Part shown: one piece after another, positions 33,027-44,946 of the stretch
Layout: every line of letters starts with the position of its first letter
How positions within the stretch are numbered: the first letter of the stretch is position 1
Source of the DNA: Theristus sp. LFF4_11
Taxonomy: Eukaryota; Nematoda; Chromadorea; Monhysterida; Xyalidae
Reading direction: 5' to 3'
Length of the DNA stretch: 51,298 nt
Assembly: GCA_030248135.1 (NCBI GenBank)
Contig: JASANC010004023.1
Span: forward strand, 1-51,298
Translations under genes and position numbers: made by a program
Notes under the pieces: model-generated
What the model was told of the DNA's origin: nothing
The model's database searches: none
Seen by the model: the letters and a program-made list of their open reading frames with translations, nothing else

Positions 33027-36000
33027 ATGAGACCGAACGCGCCGAATGGTTTTGAGCCGAAGCGCAGCGATAAAGAGAATGAATTTGTAGTTGTGTGGCG
33101 TCTGTTGCAGCGACTGCGTCAAGTTAAAACTGAAATGTGGAACAGCGATCAGTCGACCGAAAAAGGTACTTATGAAAAAAACCAAACTGAATTTATTGTC
33201 TGCGATCGTTCATGGTTTTAAATAAAATTCGTTCATAAAAAAAGTTTTTCTTTTTTCCGACTGTCTTCGTCTCATGGACATTATTGAACAACAACAACAA
33301 AGGTGCACAGACGATCGAAAACAATTGCTACGATGCAAAAGCGAGTGCGCCAACAGAGATGAGGTTCGCTCAGATTCCAACAGTACTTTGCACGGTCATT
33401 GCATTGAACACAAAACTTGCATGTTCCGGTTTGACGTTCTTGTTGCTCGGCATTACCGATAGGAATCTTCCAAGTAGCCCAGCAAAAGTGGTTTGAAAAC
33501 AGCCGACAGTGTGCTTTTCGTACTGAATTTGTGGTTTTTGAACACTTGTTTTCAGCTAGTTTTGTATCTCCAAATTCATTTCAGGTGATGCAAAAAATGC
33601 AACACGAGAACGATCACCTCAAAGAGGAAATTGGTGCTTTGAAGGGGCAATTGGCTCAAATGAACTGCTACAAAAATCGGTGTGCACAGTTGGAACATCA
33701 ATCGAAAATCGCGTTGCAGCTGCTGTCTGCTCACAACGAGGCATTTGCGATTTCAATGCCTTACAAGTTTCAAAACTACTGAAGATTGCAATTTTGAAAT
33801 CGAATAGTTCTTTGTTTAAGCCTGACGCACAGCCATTTACTGCCAGTGAATTATTGGATGCGCGTGCGAGCAAAAATGAAACGAAACCCATCGGTTTTCG
33901 CGGCTTTGAGACGTCGGCGACTGATGATTCTGCGATTGATTATTCGTCAGGTATGTTGATCAAACTTCATGCAAACTCACTTTTATCACACCGTTACACT
34001 TGATTGGTCTCGTTTCAACCGGCCACCTTGATAGATGTGTTCTTTTCTTTGAATCTCGAGGTTCAAGCAACGCCAATTAAAAAAGCAACAGCAAACTTCT
34101 GCCGACGTCGACAAAATGTCCGTTTTTTGCTTATTTGTCAGAAACCACGAGCGGTGCAGCAATTAGCGATGAGACGACGGTGATGTGCACTGGTCGCTCG
34201 AGCGAACGTCGTCGTCGATCCAACAGTTTGCATGACTCAGTGGCACAGCGACCCCGCAGTTCGGTTGAGGTTGGTGGAAAACATTGTTTGTCAATTTTTT
34301 CTTCGGAGCATGGTGGTTTTACGGTTTTTGCGGTTTCAGTCTCCTCAGGAAGCTACTCGCGTGGGTGTGAACGAACAGCAGCACAAGATCAGAGGTGACG
34401 GTGCAGGCGACACTACCGGGCTGCAGTTGCAAACGCCTGAGAAAAAGTGTGCATCACACGGCGACAGTGGCGATGGTGACGACGACGACATCTACAAGAC
34501 TCCTGAGCTCAAACGGCCACCGCGGTTCGCTTTCCATACGTGCTTTTGTTGGTGTGCGTGTCAGACTTTACGCGCTGTGCCATGCAGCGTCGCCCGCAAG
34601 CCACACTCGGAGTTGGGCATCGTAAACGACACGTATGCACTCGAGTGCTGCACGCTGTGTCATCGCACCGGTCTGATGCTAGTGTGCATAAAAACAACGA
34701 TCAGCGTCCTTCTGACTGTTGTGTTATGTTTTTGTTGAGCCTTTTCAAACGTTGTTCTTTGCTGCACAGTTTGTCTCGTCGCGTCAGTCGATCGCAGCCG
34801 AACGTTACGCTGATCAGACACACTAAAACGGCCGCTTTCAATGACTCACCGCCGAAAAGGTAGACATAATGCTTCTGATGTTATCACCAACGTTAGCTAA
34901 GAGAATGTCAAGTGTTTTTTAGACAGTTTCGCACCATACCACCACCCACTATCCAACAATCCAGCAAATTCAGCCGGTTCAGTTTGAAAGTGCATGGTAA
35001 TTTGTCGCAGACACACACCGCTGAAGCACGCCCATCACCGAGCGTACAGTGGCGCTCCAGTGGAGCAGCTGAAACCGTGGGCCACTCACGCTGATGTCAT
35101 CCATCTGAGGCCGCATTCATTTGTTCGTCAGAAGATTTTCAGGCTCACTGCAGGTTTGCCTTTTGTGGGGCATCGATTTCTGGAATGTTTGTCCAGCAAT
35201 CCGATTGATTGTCATTTATGTCTGCTGGTTTACCAAATTGAAAAATTTTGAAATTGTTGTTTGCTTAAAATTATGTGGTGAGGTGACTCCGGTTTGTGAA
35301 AATTCAAAAGTTGCACAGGATTGCGACACAGCTTCAAATGCAGCGTGTGCGACCAGCGTGATTTTCTGATGAACGAGTGCTCAGGTGGTTGACAACAGTT
35401 GTCCCATTTATCACCGCAGTTATTGCCACACTACTTTCTGGTTGCAGTTTTTGAATGTTTTGTTTTGTGGCGCACTTGGGTAAAGCACGCTTCTTCTCTA
35501 ACTTGTCACTTTTTCACAGAGCATGCGAAATTTTGAATCACAGTAGAATAACGGGTTTGGTTGAGAACCCCATTTGTGGCTAGATATATTGTCTTGCAAC
35601 TGCGATGCCGTCCATTGTTGATTGGCGTGCTTTGTGTTCTGCGAGCACCAGTGCCGAGCAGCATTCGCCGTGCGTGTTGCAGAGTGTGGCCTGGTGGTGC
35701 ACCGACGTTGCGAGTGCGCCGCCCGCTGTGTGCCGTGTGTGCCGCGTGCGCGTGCGACCAACGCACAGGTGCGTGCGAACAACACCGCCCGCCCGGTCAC
35801 GCTGGCCGATCACGCGACCGAGCGTCCGCCCATGATCCCGCCTGCCATCATTCATTTGGTCAACGAAATCGAACGCAGGGGCTTGCGATCACTCGGTCTC
35901 TACCGTGTGCCCGGGTACCCGACATCACTGCGCTGCCGTTTTGTTACGAATTGTTTAGAAAAGAAAGATGGGCTTTTATGCGTGAACTGCCTGGCAAACA

Positions 36001-37902
36001 GTCTGCTGCGCTGTGCAGCGAACGTGTTCGCGTGCGCGCAGGTTCCGTTCAGTTTTATTTGGCACTCAAGTGCAAAGTAATGTACCAAGCAGCACAGTTG
36101 GGTGCATTGCTCCAACACAGTCCTCTGCACGTCGCTGTAAACGATTTCCTTGTCAACTTGGCATGTCATGTATTCTATTATTTTTGTGTTTTTCCAGAAA
36201 CGAAAATCAAGTGAAGACGTTGCTCGACTCTCTGCTGAGAGATGTGCGTACGAGTGCGAAGCTGCGTCACGTGACTGACGTGAGCACACTGACCAGTTGT
36301 GTCACCCGAATGCTCAACGGACTCAACGAGCCGCTTGTACCGACGAGCAGCTGGACGGAATTCGTCGACGCGGCGCACGTTCGTCTTGATTTGCTGTCTG
36401 ATCAGATTGCTAGCAGCTGATTGGTTGCTTTTGATTTGCGCTCACTGATTGATTCGAACCAACCAATCGACATGCCAGATTGATCTTTTATTTTGGCCCG
36501 AGACTCAGTGCGTGCATAGGTAAATAAACAGTGTAGATAAACAGTTTCATTTGTTGTTGTTGTTGTTGTTGTTGTGATTTTTAGGCAATGTTTTTAGCCA
36601 GGGCTAACCCAGAGATGCGTACAGAACGCCATTGAGTAGGGCGCCCATCGAGTTTTCTCTGTCATTAAGTGCCTATACACCCCTCGGCGGGGCTCGATCC
36701 CCCGAGCGCACAGACTGTAGTCTAACGCACTACCACCAGGCCAAACGCGGGAATTCAAAATTGGCAAAATGATCCGAGTACCTTAAATAGGGCCGGGTCA
36801 TTTAGGCTATTTTGAATTGCCACATAAATATTGAAACTAGCCTCTTTTTTACGTCTGCACACGCATTCAGTCGCAAAATCTTTCAAAAAAATGATAATGC
36901 CAGACTTTGTGTTTCACAATTGGGCCGTATGTCTTGAATTGAATCCCTCAATGTTCTACAGTGTAATATTTGCATGTTTCAGCACTGGGGCCACAAAAAG
37001 AAAACAGAAAGCGGGTCGATTTCGAGCACCATTACTGGCGATGACGTTGACGACGACGACGTTGGCGAACAGATGCTGCGTGCTGCGATCGACGCGCTGC
37101 CCGTTCCCAACCGGGACACACTCGCGTACCTGTGCCTGCACTGGCAACGGTAACATTGGTTGCACATGCCTTGAAACGCAATCGTAGTTGGATTTGGTAG
37201 TTTTTAGTTCAGTAATGTCGTTGTTTGAGGAGCCGCTTTTGGCCTTCGGTCGTGATTATGCACAATTGAACGAACTACCAAGTGCGAGTGCAATGCTGAC
37301 GTGTGTTCTGTTTGCGCGCAGCGTCGCGGCGGCCAGTGCCGACAATCGCATGCCGTTGGAGAATGTGGCCAAGGTGGTGGCGCCTGTTGTCGTCGGGCAC
37401 AGCAACCAGGCACACTGCATCGGTGGGCGCGCACTCAATGAGAACGCCATTGGCGAACTGCCCGGCCAGCAAAAGGTGGCGTCGTTGCGTCTGTCACATG
37501 TCTCTGTGCAGTCGAATTGTAAATCATGCATAAACACTAATCAACTGAATGGTTGCTCTTCAACTCAGCACCTCGATTGGTCCGAGCAGCTTGACGCAGC
37601 CAATCAGCATGCCAGAGTCAAATATGCATTCGTGTTGCAGTGTTCACAGTATTGCATTTTCCAAATGGCAGGTGATGAAGATGTTGCTGTCGTTGCCGAC
37701 GTTCCACTGGATGAGCGTGCTCGATCGCAGACCCACGAACGCAGCTGACCGCCATTTGACGTCGATTCCAGTGCTGTTCGAAGTGTCCGCTGAGAGCAAC
37801 AGCAACATTGCAGTGGCGCCTCCGAATGCGTGCTTTGCGAGGCCAAGCGCTGCACATGGTGGCACAGCACGTGTGCACAGTCCACTCAAACTGCAACAGT
37901 GA
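33027..37902 (+). CDS. RACGAP1: Centralspindlin Rho-family GTPase-activating protein (RACGAP1/CYK-4)
   Basis: Partner of kinesin-6 in centralspindlin; acts on Rho-family GTPases at the spindle midzone in cytokinesis. Exons: 33027-33165, 33245-33363, 33585-33766, 33847-33950, 34142-34269, 34340-34539, 34770-34859, 34923-34996, 35061-35153, 35319-35384, 35683-35914, 36198-36378, 36983-37149, 37322-37475 and 37672-37902, giving 719 residues. Layout: N-terminal coiled coil (MQHENDHLKEEIGALKGQ), disordered basic linker (SSERRRRSNSL), C1 zinc finger (CSVCDQR, ECGLVVHRRC), then RhoGAP with the arginine finger in SLGLYRVPG, NGLNEPLV, PVPNRDTLAYLCLHWQR and LENVAKVVAPVVVG. GAP exons are confident. Exons before 34142, and the splices near 33245, 33766 and 35061, are less so: the 33245 acceptor lacks a pyrimidine tract. 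Confidence 0.92.
36551..36575. repeat. TTG microsatellite in a RacGAP intron
   Basis: About eight perfect TTG/TGT triplets in the intron between the second and third RhoGAP exons. Confidence 0.85.
36600..36755 (-). repeat. tRNA-derived SINE-like fragment
   Basis: On the minus strand a stretch reads GGCCTGGTGGTAGTGCGTTA, close to a tRNA A box and D arm. It is followed about 35 bases later by GGGGGATCGAGCCCC, a B box in a perfect 4-5 bp T stem. The anticodon arm does not fold with a 7-base loop and the acceptor stem is poor, so this is not a functional tRNA gene. It looks like the head of a SINE, or a decayed tRNA, inside a RacGAP intron. Confidence 0.5.
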
Positions 37903-39213
37903 ACAACAGTACAAAAGAGCAACAGAACATGGAAATGCAGTATGGTAACATGGAAATGCTTGTATTGGTCGCTGCTGTGAACGACCCATTTTTGTTCTAT
38001 GTAATACAGGGTATTTTCGAGTCGTCAGTTATCTTTCATTCTGATTGTTTTTTTAGTTGTGGAAAATGGGCGTTAGAAGTTTTGTGTTTTGTTTCCATGA
38101 AATTTTATTACGCGTCGTACGTGGTAAATTGTTTTCTTTTTTGATTATCCGTTATCTGATTGTGGTGATTTTGTCTCTGCCTCTATGTGCGGCTGTCTTT
38201 CGTTCCGCGGTGAGCCTATTCTTGATTTTGAAAACAGGAATTTTTAAAGTTATCTGGTGAATTCTACAAGCTCATTTTTTGTTCACTTCGTGCCATTGCT
38301 AATTTTATGTGATGGTCTTGAAAAAAACCAATATGAATTGCTTGTTAACTGAGACTTTTCCTTTTATTGTTATTGGTTTGTTGTCTGCATTCATATTTGG
38401 TTCTTCTGCAGTCTGCACCTTGTTTTCTGCTTGGTTTTTTTGGTAAGAGTTCTTGGTGATATTGAATTTTACTCGTGGAACATGGTGAATAAATAGTTGC
38501 GAATACCACTATTATTCGTATTTCATTGTTCCGAAGTGAATGAATTATTCATCATACCATGCACATATTCTCAGCAACGTTTGCATTGTTTGAAACTTTA
38601 TCACTTCTCTTTTTTATTTTATTTTTATGATTTTATTCAATTCTTTTTGGTAATGGTCATTTTGTTGAGTGGCACAATTACGCCTTTGCACAAACGACCA
38701 AGACACTCGTCATTGGCGATAGCTGCCGAAATCGCTCGTGCTTTCAGCGTTCTTTCCGAAGGTTTCATTTCGTTGGTGCACTGAAAAGGTACAAACTGCG
38801 GGGATGTATGCTGCACTGTTGTGAAATGTAGCTTGATCAGTAAAAATTTTGTCAGTTTTTGTTCAAAAGATTCAATTCAAATTTACACTGGTTGAATGGC
38901 ATGGTGCATGCCATGCACGGTATGGTACGGTAGAATTTATGCTTACAGTTCCTACATGGTGTGTTACAATTTTATAAAAGTGTGCGTGCCTTCAACAAGG
39001 CACACACTCAATACTGCTCGACATTTTAGGTCACCAGACAACACACTAAACAATGAAAAGCACATTCCATTTCAATGCACCGCAGTCAGCATACCGTTTC
39101 CAACAGGTCAGTGATGAGCCAGTCTGCGAGTGCGGCCAGTGCCACCGTGGATCGGCGTGCGACGCGCAGCCGCCGCCGACGCAGCAGCGGGCGCATGCGA
39201 CTCGGCGGTGTAG
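37903..39213. other. Intergenic between convergent genes
   Basis: AT-rich, no gene recognised. A GTGAATAAATAG near 38484 could be a polyadenylation signal for the RacGAP gene. A short self-complementary GGCATGGTGCATGCCATGC lies at about 38897. Confidence 0.45.
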
Positions 39214-40659
39214 TCACATTCGGGCGTTGTCGCGTTCGTCGCTGAAATTGCAAGACAGCGCCTGTAAAACACGACAACCAGAGAATAATAGTGAACAGCG
39301 GACATTCGCACTGGCTGCATTGAAGCGAAGCATGCGGTCTCGAATTCGAATCAAGAATGCGCTTTTTGGTTAAAAAAGACGCACTCAGTACACGACATTA
39401 CCCGTGCGCAGGAGTGGTGCAAGGTGGTTCAACAACCGTGATACGTGACACGCGACGGAGATTCACCAGTGTTCGCCGCATTGACGTCATACTGTGCACT
39501 AGTTCTCCAGCTATTTTACTTGCTGCATTCCATTTACCGACCACTGCTGCTATTTCCTTTTGCTGTACACTGTACCAGTGACTTACTGTTTTGCCGCGAG
39601 CAGTGACGACATGTCCGGAACGGATGGCACGTTTCACGCGGTCGAACGCAGCACTTGGAGGCGTCTCGAGACCGGTGTCAGTGTGCGGTCGTGGCACCAC
39701 CACTGGCGCTTTTTGATCATCATCTTCAGTTGCTTGATCTTCTGTTTCCGTGGCCGATGAATGGTCCAATCGAGACTGACAACAACAACTTGGAAATACA
39801 TGAAACTATCACGGGATTGACTCGGTGCAGTTCGTTTGGCAAAACATGCAAGAGAAAAACGAAGTGCCTGTGCGTTTGCACGCACCTCGCGCGACCGCGC
39901 ACTGCTGATTGAACTGAGCGCCGTGGCTGACGCTGCCGCTGACGGGCGTCGCTGGGCTGCGCGCCTGCTGAGCGGTGTGCTCGTCGGTCTGCTCGACCGT
40001 CGTGGCTGCTCCACCTCACTCGCAAACACCGACTCCTCAAGGTGGCCAACTGACTGAAAGTGGTGTGTTCGAGTCAAATGTTTGCTTCGAATGCGTCACG
40101 CTGCTTGGTTGCGTCACGACCAGCGGTCAACGGCATGAAGCGTGTGTGTGCCACCTGCACGGACGTACGACCACTGCCGCTGGCTGCTGACGAACGCAGC
40201 TGACGAGACACGCTGGAACGCCTGGAACTGGCTGCACTGCTGCTGGACAGCGACAGGCGCAGACGTGCGGGCGTGATGTGGCGCTGCGAAAGCAGTTCAT
40301 TTGCTGGACAAAAACGTGAATGGGCCACTCGAAACCATTTACAAACAATATCGCCCACCCTTCTTGCGTGATTACCACACCAGTGCTCTGGTTTGCTTGC
40401 CTGCTGTGCCACTGATGATTTGTGAGTAAAGCGAACTAGCAACACAACTAGCACCTTTAGTGGCAATAACTTTCGTATGAAGCGCACACACATTGAACAT
40501 GCGTGTCGCGGTGCCTCGCACATGGAACCGTTGTGCAGGGTTGTGCTGCAGCTCTGCCACGCCGACAAACTCGGGTCCAACCGCACCACGGCGGATCTCA
40601 CCGACGGCTGCTGCTGCGCCAAACATGGAAGATGAACGGGCTGACTGGGAAGAGGACAT
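39214..40659 (-). CDS. Unknown Ser/Arg-rich protein
   Basis: Not recognised. A consistent five-exon model in transcript order is 40488-40659, 40155-40303, 39886-40053, 39587-39775 and 39214-39261, giving 241 residues; all phases agree. The start is the ATG opening MSSSQSARSSSMFGAAAAVG, followed by GPEFVGVAELQHNPAQRF. The middle is low-complexity Ser/Arg/Ala (SLSSSSAASSRRSSVSRQLR; ATALSSISSARSRE). Then come an acidic patch (ATETEDQATEDDDQ) and a short ordered-looking part (PPSAAFDRVKRAIRSGHVV). Composition suggests a nuclear or chromatin/RNA-associated protein, but that is only inference. It is convergent with the RacGAP gene. The last exon could be read in a longer Arg-rich frame if the preceding splice differs. 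Confidence 0.55.
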
Positions 40660-41077
40660 TTGTAGCAGGGCAGAGGTTGGTGATGATCAGTTGATTGGGA
40701 CGAGCAGATTGGTTTGGTGATTAGTGTACGGAAGGGTTACTGTCTGTTGATTCTAGAAAGTGAAAAACAGCTGCACGGAAAACCAGCGTGCTGCCTTTTG
40801 TAGATTGCACACAACGACAAATGCGTTTTTAGCAGCTTTTGATGACCGCGTAAGATGATTTTTATTCGTCAAATGGATGGCAGACACTGAATAGATGGCA
40901 GGCACTGTTTTAAAGTTTGAACAGTCTAAAAGGAGTGCTCAAGTCGAGTAAAAACTTCGTGAGCTAATCTTTCCTACGTGCTGGCTGGAAACTAAAGAAG
41001 CAGTCGTCAATTTTCACATGACACGCTATAAAATGGTGATCAAAATTTCAAAGTAAACTTCAAAACATCAAGTTTGA
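40660..41077. other. Intergenic between two minus-strand genes
   Basis: No gene seen. ATGGATGGCAGACACTG and ATAGATGGCAGGCACTG form a short direct repeat at about 40872-40905. Confidence 0.4.
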
Positions 41078-42377
41078 TCAGTCAAAACACAAATTCAATG
41101 ACTGGCAATTCTGGCCTTCGGCGTTCTTCAGATAGATCGTGTATTTGCCTTCGTCCGATTTTTCGGGGCCCTAAAAACAATATAAAACTTGGCACACTGT
41201 GAAAAATCTCTATACTTTCAAAACTGATGAGTGGTCGGCTGTTTTTTCCACTGATAGCTGTTGATAAAAGTATCGATCAAACTCTTGATTTTTAGTGGAG
41301 TCAAATCAAATCAAACAAATGCAGAATCAAAACATTGCACACTCCAAATGCAAACCGCTACCAAAGATTGCACCAACACCCAAAAAATGTTTGATAACAG
41401 TTCAGAGTGCGCCGCAAGAACTAATCGTTTTCCAAAATCTTCGCTCACATGAATCTCCAGGTTATACTGAAACGCGGACGGGTCCTTGTTGTCCTGCTTT
41501 ACGTCTGCCTTCACGCGATCACTGAACTGAATCGGTTTCTCGTCCTTGTGCCACTCGGGCGTGATGGTCAGATGCGACTTGCCACGGCACTTGATCACGA
41601 TCACGGCGCCACCGTCACGCTGCGCGATGTGCGGCTTGTCCGTGAACTCGGGCGCAGCTGAAACACGGAAATTCGGTGCCTGAAACTAAAACTAAAATTC
41701 TGGGGCTGTACCCCCGATAGTGTCAACTTTCTAAACGCGCAGTAGGTTTTTTGAAACCAAAAAATGCGAGTGGAGCTTTCTTTTTGGAACCGTAAACGAG
41801 AAAAAAACTACGATACAACATCAAAATTACGTTTCTGCCCCACGACTCACTTCCAGCGGTCAAGTTGAATGACGCATGATTCGGCCCTTGTGCGTTACTG
41901 AACTCTGCCTTGTAAACGCCAGCCAGTGGCTTATCAAAATTCTAGAAACCATGTGTTTCCGTCATTTAGATTTTTTTCAAGAATGGATAAAATCAGCCAT
42001 GTCAACTGAACCGACCACTGCCTGCAATGACAGCACATGATAACTCAGTTGACATGACTTTTGATTTGATCATGCGACAATCACAGTGGCAAAACTGAAT
42101 CAATGTGCAAATCAATGAGACTCAATTTCATATTTGTTGTTCAGCGTTTGGAAAAACAAAGCCCAGAAAAAGCGCCAACCGCGATGGTTAGCATCAGTTT
42201 CTTGTTTCCCTCGGCATCGGCCGTCGACGCTTTGTAGGCAGCACCCTCGACCGGTTTATCATCCTTGAACCATTTCACGGTCTTCTCATCGACATTCTTA
42301 ACGGTCACTTCGCAAACGACGTTCTTGCCATCCTGACGGGCAATCGGGTCGCCAATGATTTCAGGTGGCGCAGCCAT
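41078..42377 (-). CDS. Small two-Ig-domain muscle protein, DIM-1-like
   Basis: Exons in order: 42180-42377, 41851-41941, 41449-41657 and 41078-41170, giving 196 residues; phases agree. Two I-set immunoglobulin domains fill the protein. Domain 1 runs from MAAPPEIIGDPIARQDGK, with the core Cys in NVVCEVTV and the Trp in TVKWFKDDKPV, to GVYKAEFSNAQG. Domain 2 runs from APEFTDKPHIAQRDGG, with VIKCRGKS and PEWHKDEKPI, to DEGKYTIYLKNAEGQ. There is no signal peptide or membrane segment, so it is cytoplasmic, as in the titin/twitchin-type and nematode DIM-1 muscle proteins that organise dense bodies. Domain 2's usual second Cys is replaced (GKYTIYLKN has none), normal for many intracellular Ig domains. 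The name DIM-1 rests on overall resemblance and is an inference. Confidence 0.8.
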
Positions 42378-44946
42378 TTCAGTTTTACCGGTATTTTTTG
42401 CCTGAAGCTGCAAAAGTTCACTGAACTTGACGCAGTGAAACCGAACGGCGTAGTCAATAACGTGTCGTTTTATTGAAAAACAAAACAAAAACTACTGGGC
42501 TATTAGAGTGTACAAACAGTTTTTTGCGATCGATTGTGCACTTCTTCTGGACCAGTTTTCCAGCAAAAAACACAACGTGAATTAAAAGTTGGCAAACAAC
42601 TTCAAGAGACCAAGAAATGGAGCAAGTGGACATTCAGGAGGGATCACAAAAAACAGTGGCATCGCAGTACAAGATGCTGAGCTCTAACGTGCAAACCAAT
42701 GTTCCTTGGCGGCTGGTCGTTTTCGAGAGGCAAACAGATGAGTTTATTATGCGGACGCAGAATTACACAAAACCGTGTGTACAACTCTTGTGGCCACATT
42801 TTTGCACTTTCACGAAGTTTTCACTGCTGTGTAACAGAGAAAGATGGATCTTATTGCTAATATTACTGCTCTTATCACGTCTGTGAAAGAATCTCTGGAA
42901 ATGTCTGCAACAACAACAGTCTGCTAACTCAACGCCCGACCTCTGAAACGACACCTTCTTTTTGCAGAACTGTGTTGAATTGTCAGTTCAGAACATTACG
43001 AACCAGACACTTTTGTTTTAGCTCACTTCACATCACCGAAGACCCAAACTGAGGCTTTAGTCCATTCAGCTACAGATGATTTAACATTTTACCACCGAGG
43101 TAACTGATTGGCTACCACTCACAAACTGACCGGTCTTCTAACCATCTAACCAATAATTGAGTATCATTTTGAATTTTCAAACGCCTGAACTGCAATGTTA
43201 TGATAGACAGAGATTGTTGTATTTTTCATTCCAATAAAAAAATCGATGCACCAACGGACATAGTGCTTTGAGGATGGTTCAAGACAAAACACACATTTTG
43301 TTACGAAGCACGCACAGACAACCAGACTTGGAAATGAATGAAAAACACAGGAACTTCTATCGAATGTTGACATGTCTTGCCCATTGGAAAAATTGTAAAA
43401 AAACTTGTGGCAACAGGTGCTGTAGCATGTCCAAATCACATATCATATCGAACCGAGCTATAAAAACCCATCGCGTAAACATGAGGTTCATAACATCGGG
43501 ATTTGTGCTAACCAAACAAAATAATTACAAAATGGACGGCACATCCGATTATGATCAATAGCAAGAATTGGAAAAACGGGTCTCCCAATAAAACGAATTT
43601 ACGACTTTGAAAAACCAACAGAAACGAAATCGGCTTTTGAATTTTTTTCACACAAAAGTGAGTGAGTGCAAATAAACGTGTACGGTACTTATTGATTTGA
43701 AAAAATCTAACGGGAACTAGTTCAATCCGAGTTTAACTTAACTCCTAACTAACCGAGAACAAACGGGAGCAGCAAGTTCATTCAGGCTAAAAAAATTTTG
43801 TCACCAATTAATTGACATCGAATCAAAAAGCTTGAAAACAAACAAACATTTGAAACGTTTGAAAAGCACTTTTAAAAATCGAGCGGGTTCTCGAGATGAA
43901 AATAAAAGCGGAACGCTTGCCCCAACCAATAAACGGTATCAACGAATTTAAACGCATGAAAGTTTTGGTAAAAACATCAACGTTCCAGTTTCCAGTGCCA
44001 GGAAAACAGACGCAAACAAATGCCGATACATCAACGGGTGCATCTTGCTGTTAACAAAATCGCAAACATTTCTTACAGTAGGCACGGGTTAACTGCTAGT
44101 AATAATTTAAATGTAGCGTTGGAAACTAGCACCAAAAAAGCTACCAACAATGCGCACCATCGTCTGAATCTGAATATTTGGAACCGGAAGGGTAGTTTGA
44201 AAAATATTACTGAACGTTTTCACCGACTGAATTTATATTTTCTGAAGATCAGGACAATCTGGAGAACTTTGTTCAGAAATAACCAATTGAATTGACAACG
44301 AAACGGCAGTTCATAAAGCAAGACAACAACATCAACGCCAGGAACACAAGGCCATTGGATCAAGACAAACCCGAAAATCACAATTTTAGTCAAATTAAAA
44401 ATAGCTCCACGGCAGACTAATGGAAGGAAACGAAAAACTGGCGTATACACACTAATAGAATCGTGGATGCAACTCACCAAACCCAAACAAAACCACAACT
44501 TTTGTTATCTGAGACCCAGTCAAGGGCCTGAGGCAGAATGCATAACAAACACTGGCACACAAAAGCACCAGAAATGATCGGTCTACTTGAAATAAAAAAC
44601 AAGATAAAACACGAAAGGAAATCTAAATCAAGCCCAAATAATCATCGAAGCTAAATTTGCAATGATTTTCGAAACCTTTTTGAGGATGGCTCAGAAATTG
44701 ACATGAAACGAAATGAAAAACCAGTTAAGATACGTCACAATTCACAATGCGTGCAACTGGAAGGGATGTGTGGATTCGATACGACTATAATCGCTGCAAA
44801 AAGATGCAGGTAAAACCATGCAAACGACAAAAACTAGGCGTAATTGAGGCCTGCACAATTCACATTCACAGGTGCTTTCTAAATGAATGAATGTTGACCG
44901 TTTCAAAATGGGGAAATCGAACTGTAAATAAAGAAAACAGCGGTCT
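42378..44946. other. Long AT-rich intergenic region
   Basis: No gene, RNA or structured repeat recognised in about 2.5 kb between the start of the Ig gene and the end of the kinesin gene. Open frames are short and Lys/Asn-rich. Confidence 0.5.

Noticed and set aside
35622..35682. In-frame extension reading FVFCEHQCRAAF before the RacGAP C1 exon
   Set aside because: It gives Cys residues but breaks the C1 spacing. Using the GTTGCAG acceptor at 35682 joins the previous exon in phase and gives CSECGLVVHRRC, which fits the family.
36640..36755. Functional tRNA gene on the minus strand
   Set aside because: A and B boxes are present, but no 7-base anticodon loop or sound acceptor stem can be drawn.
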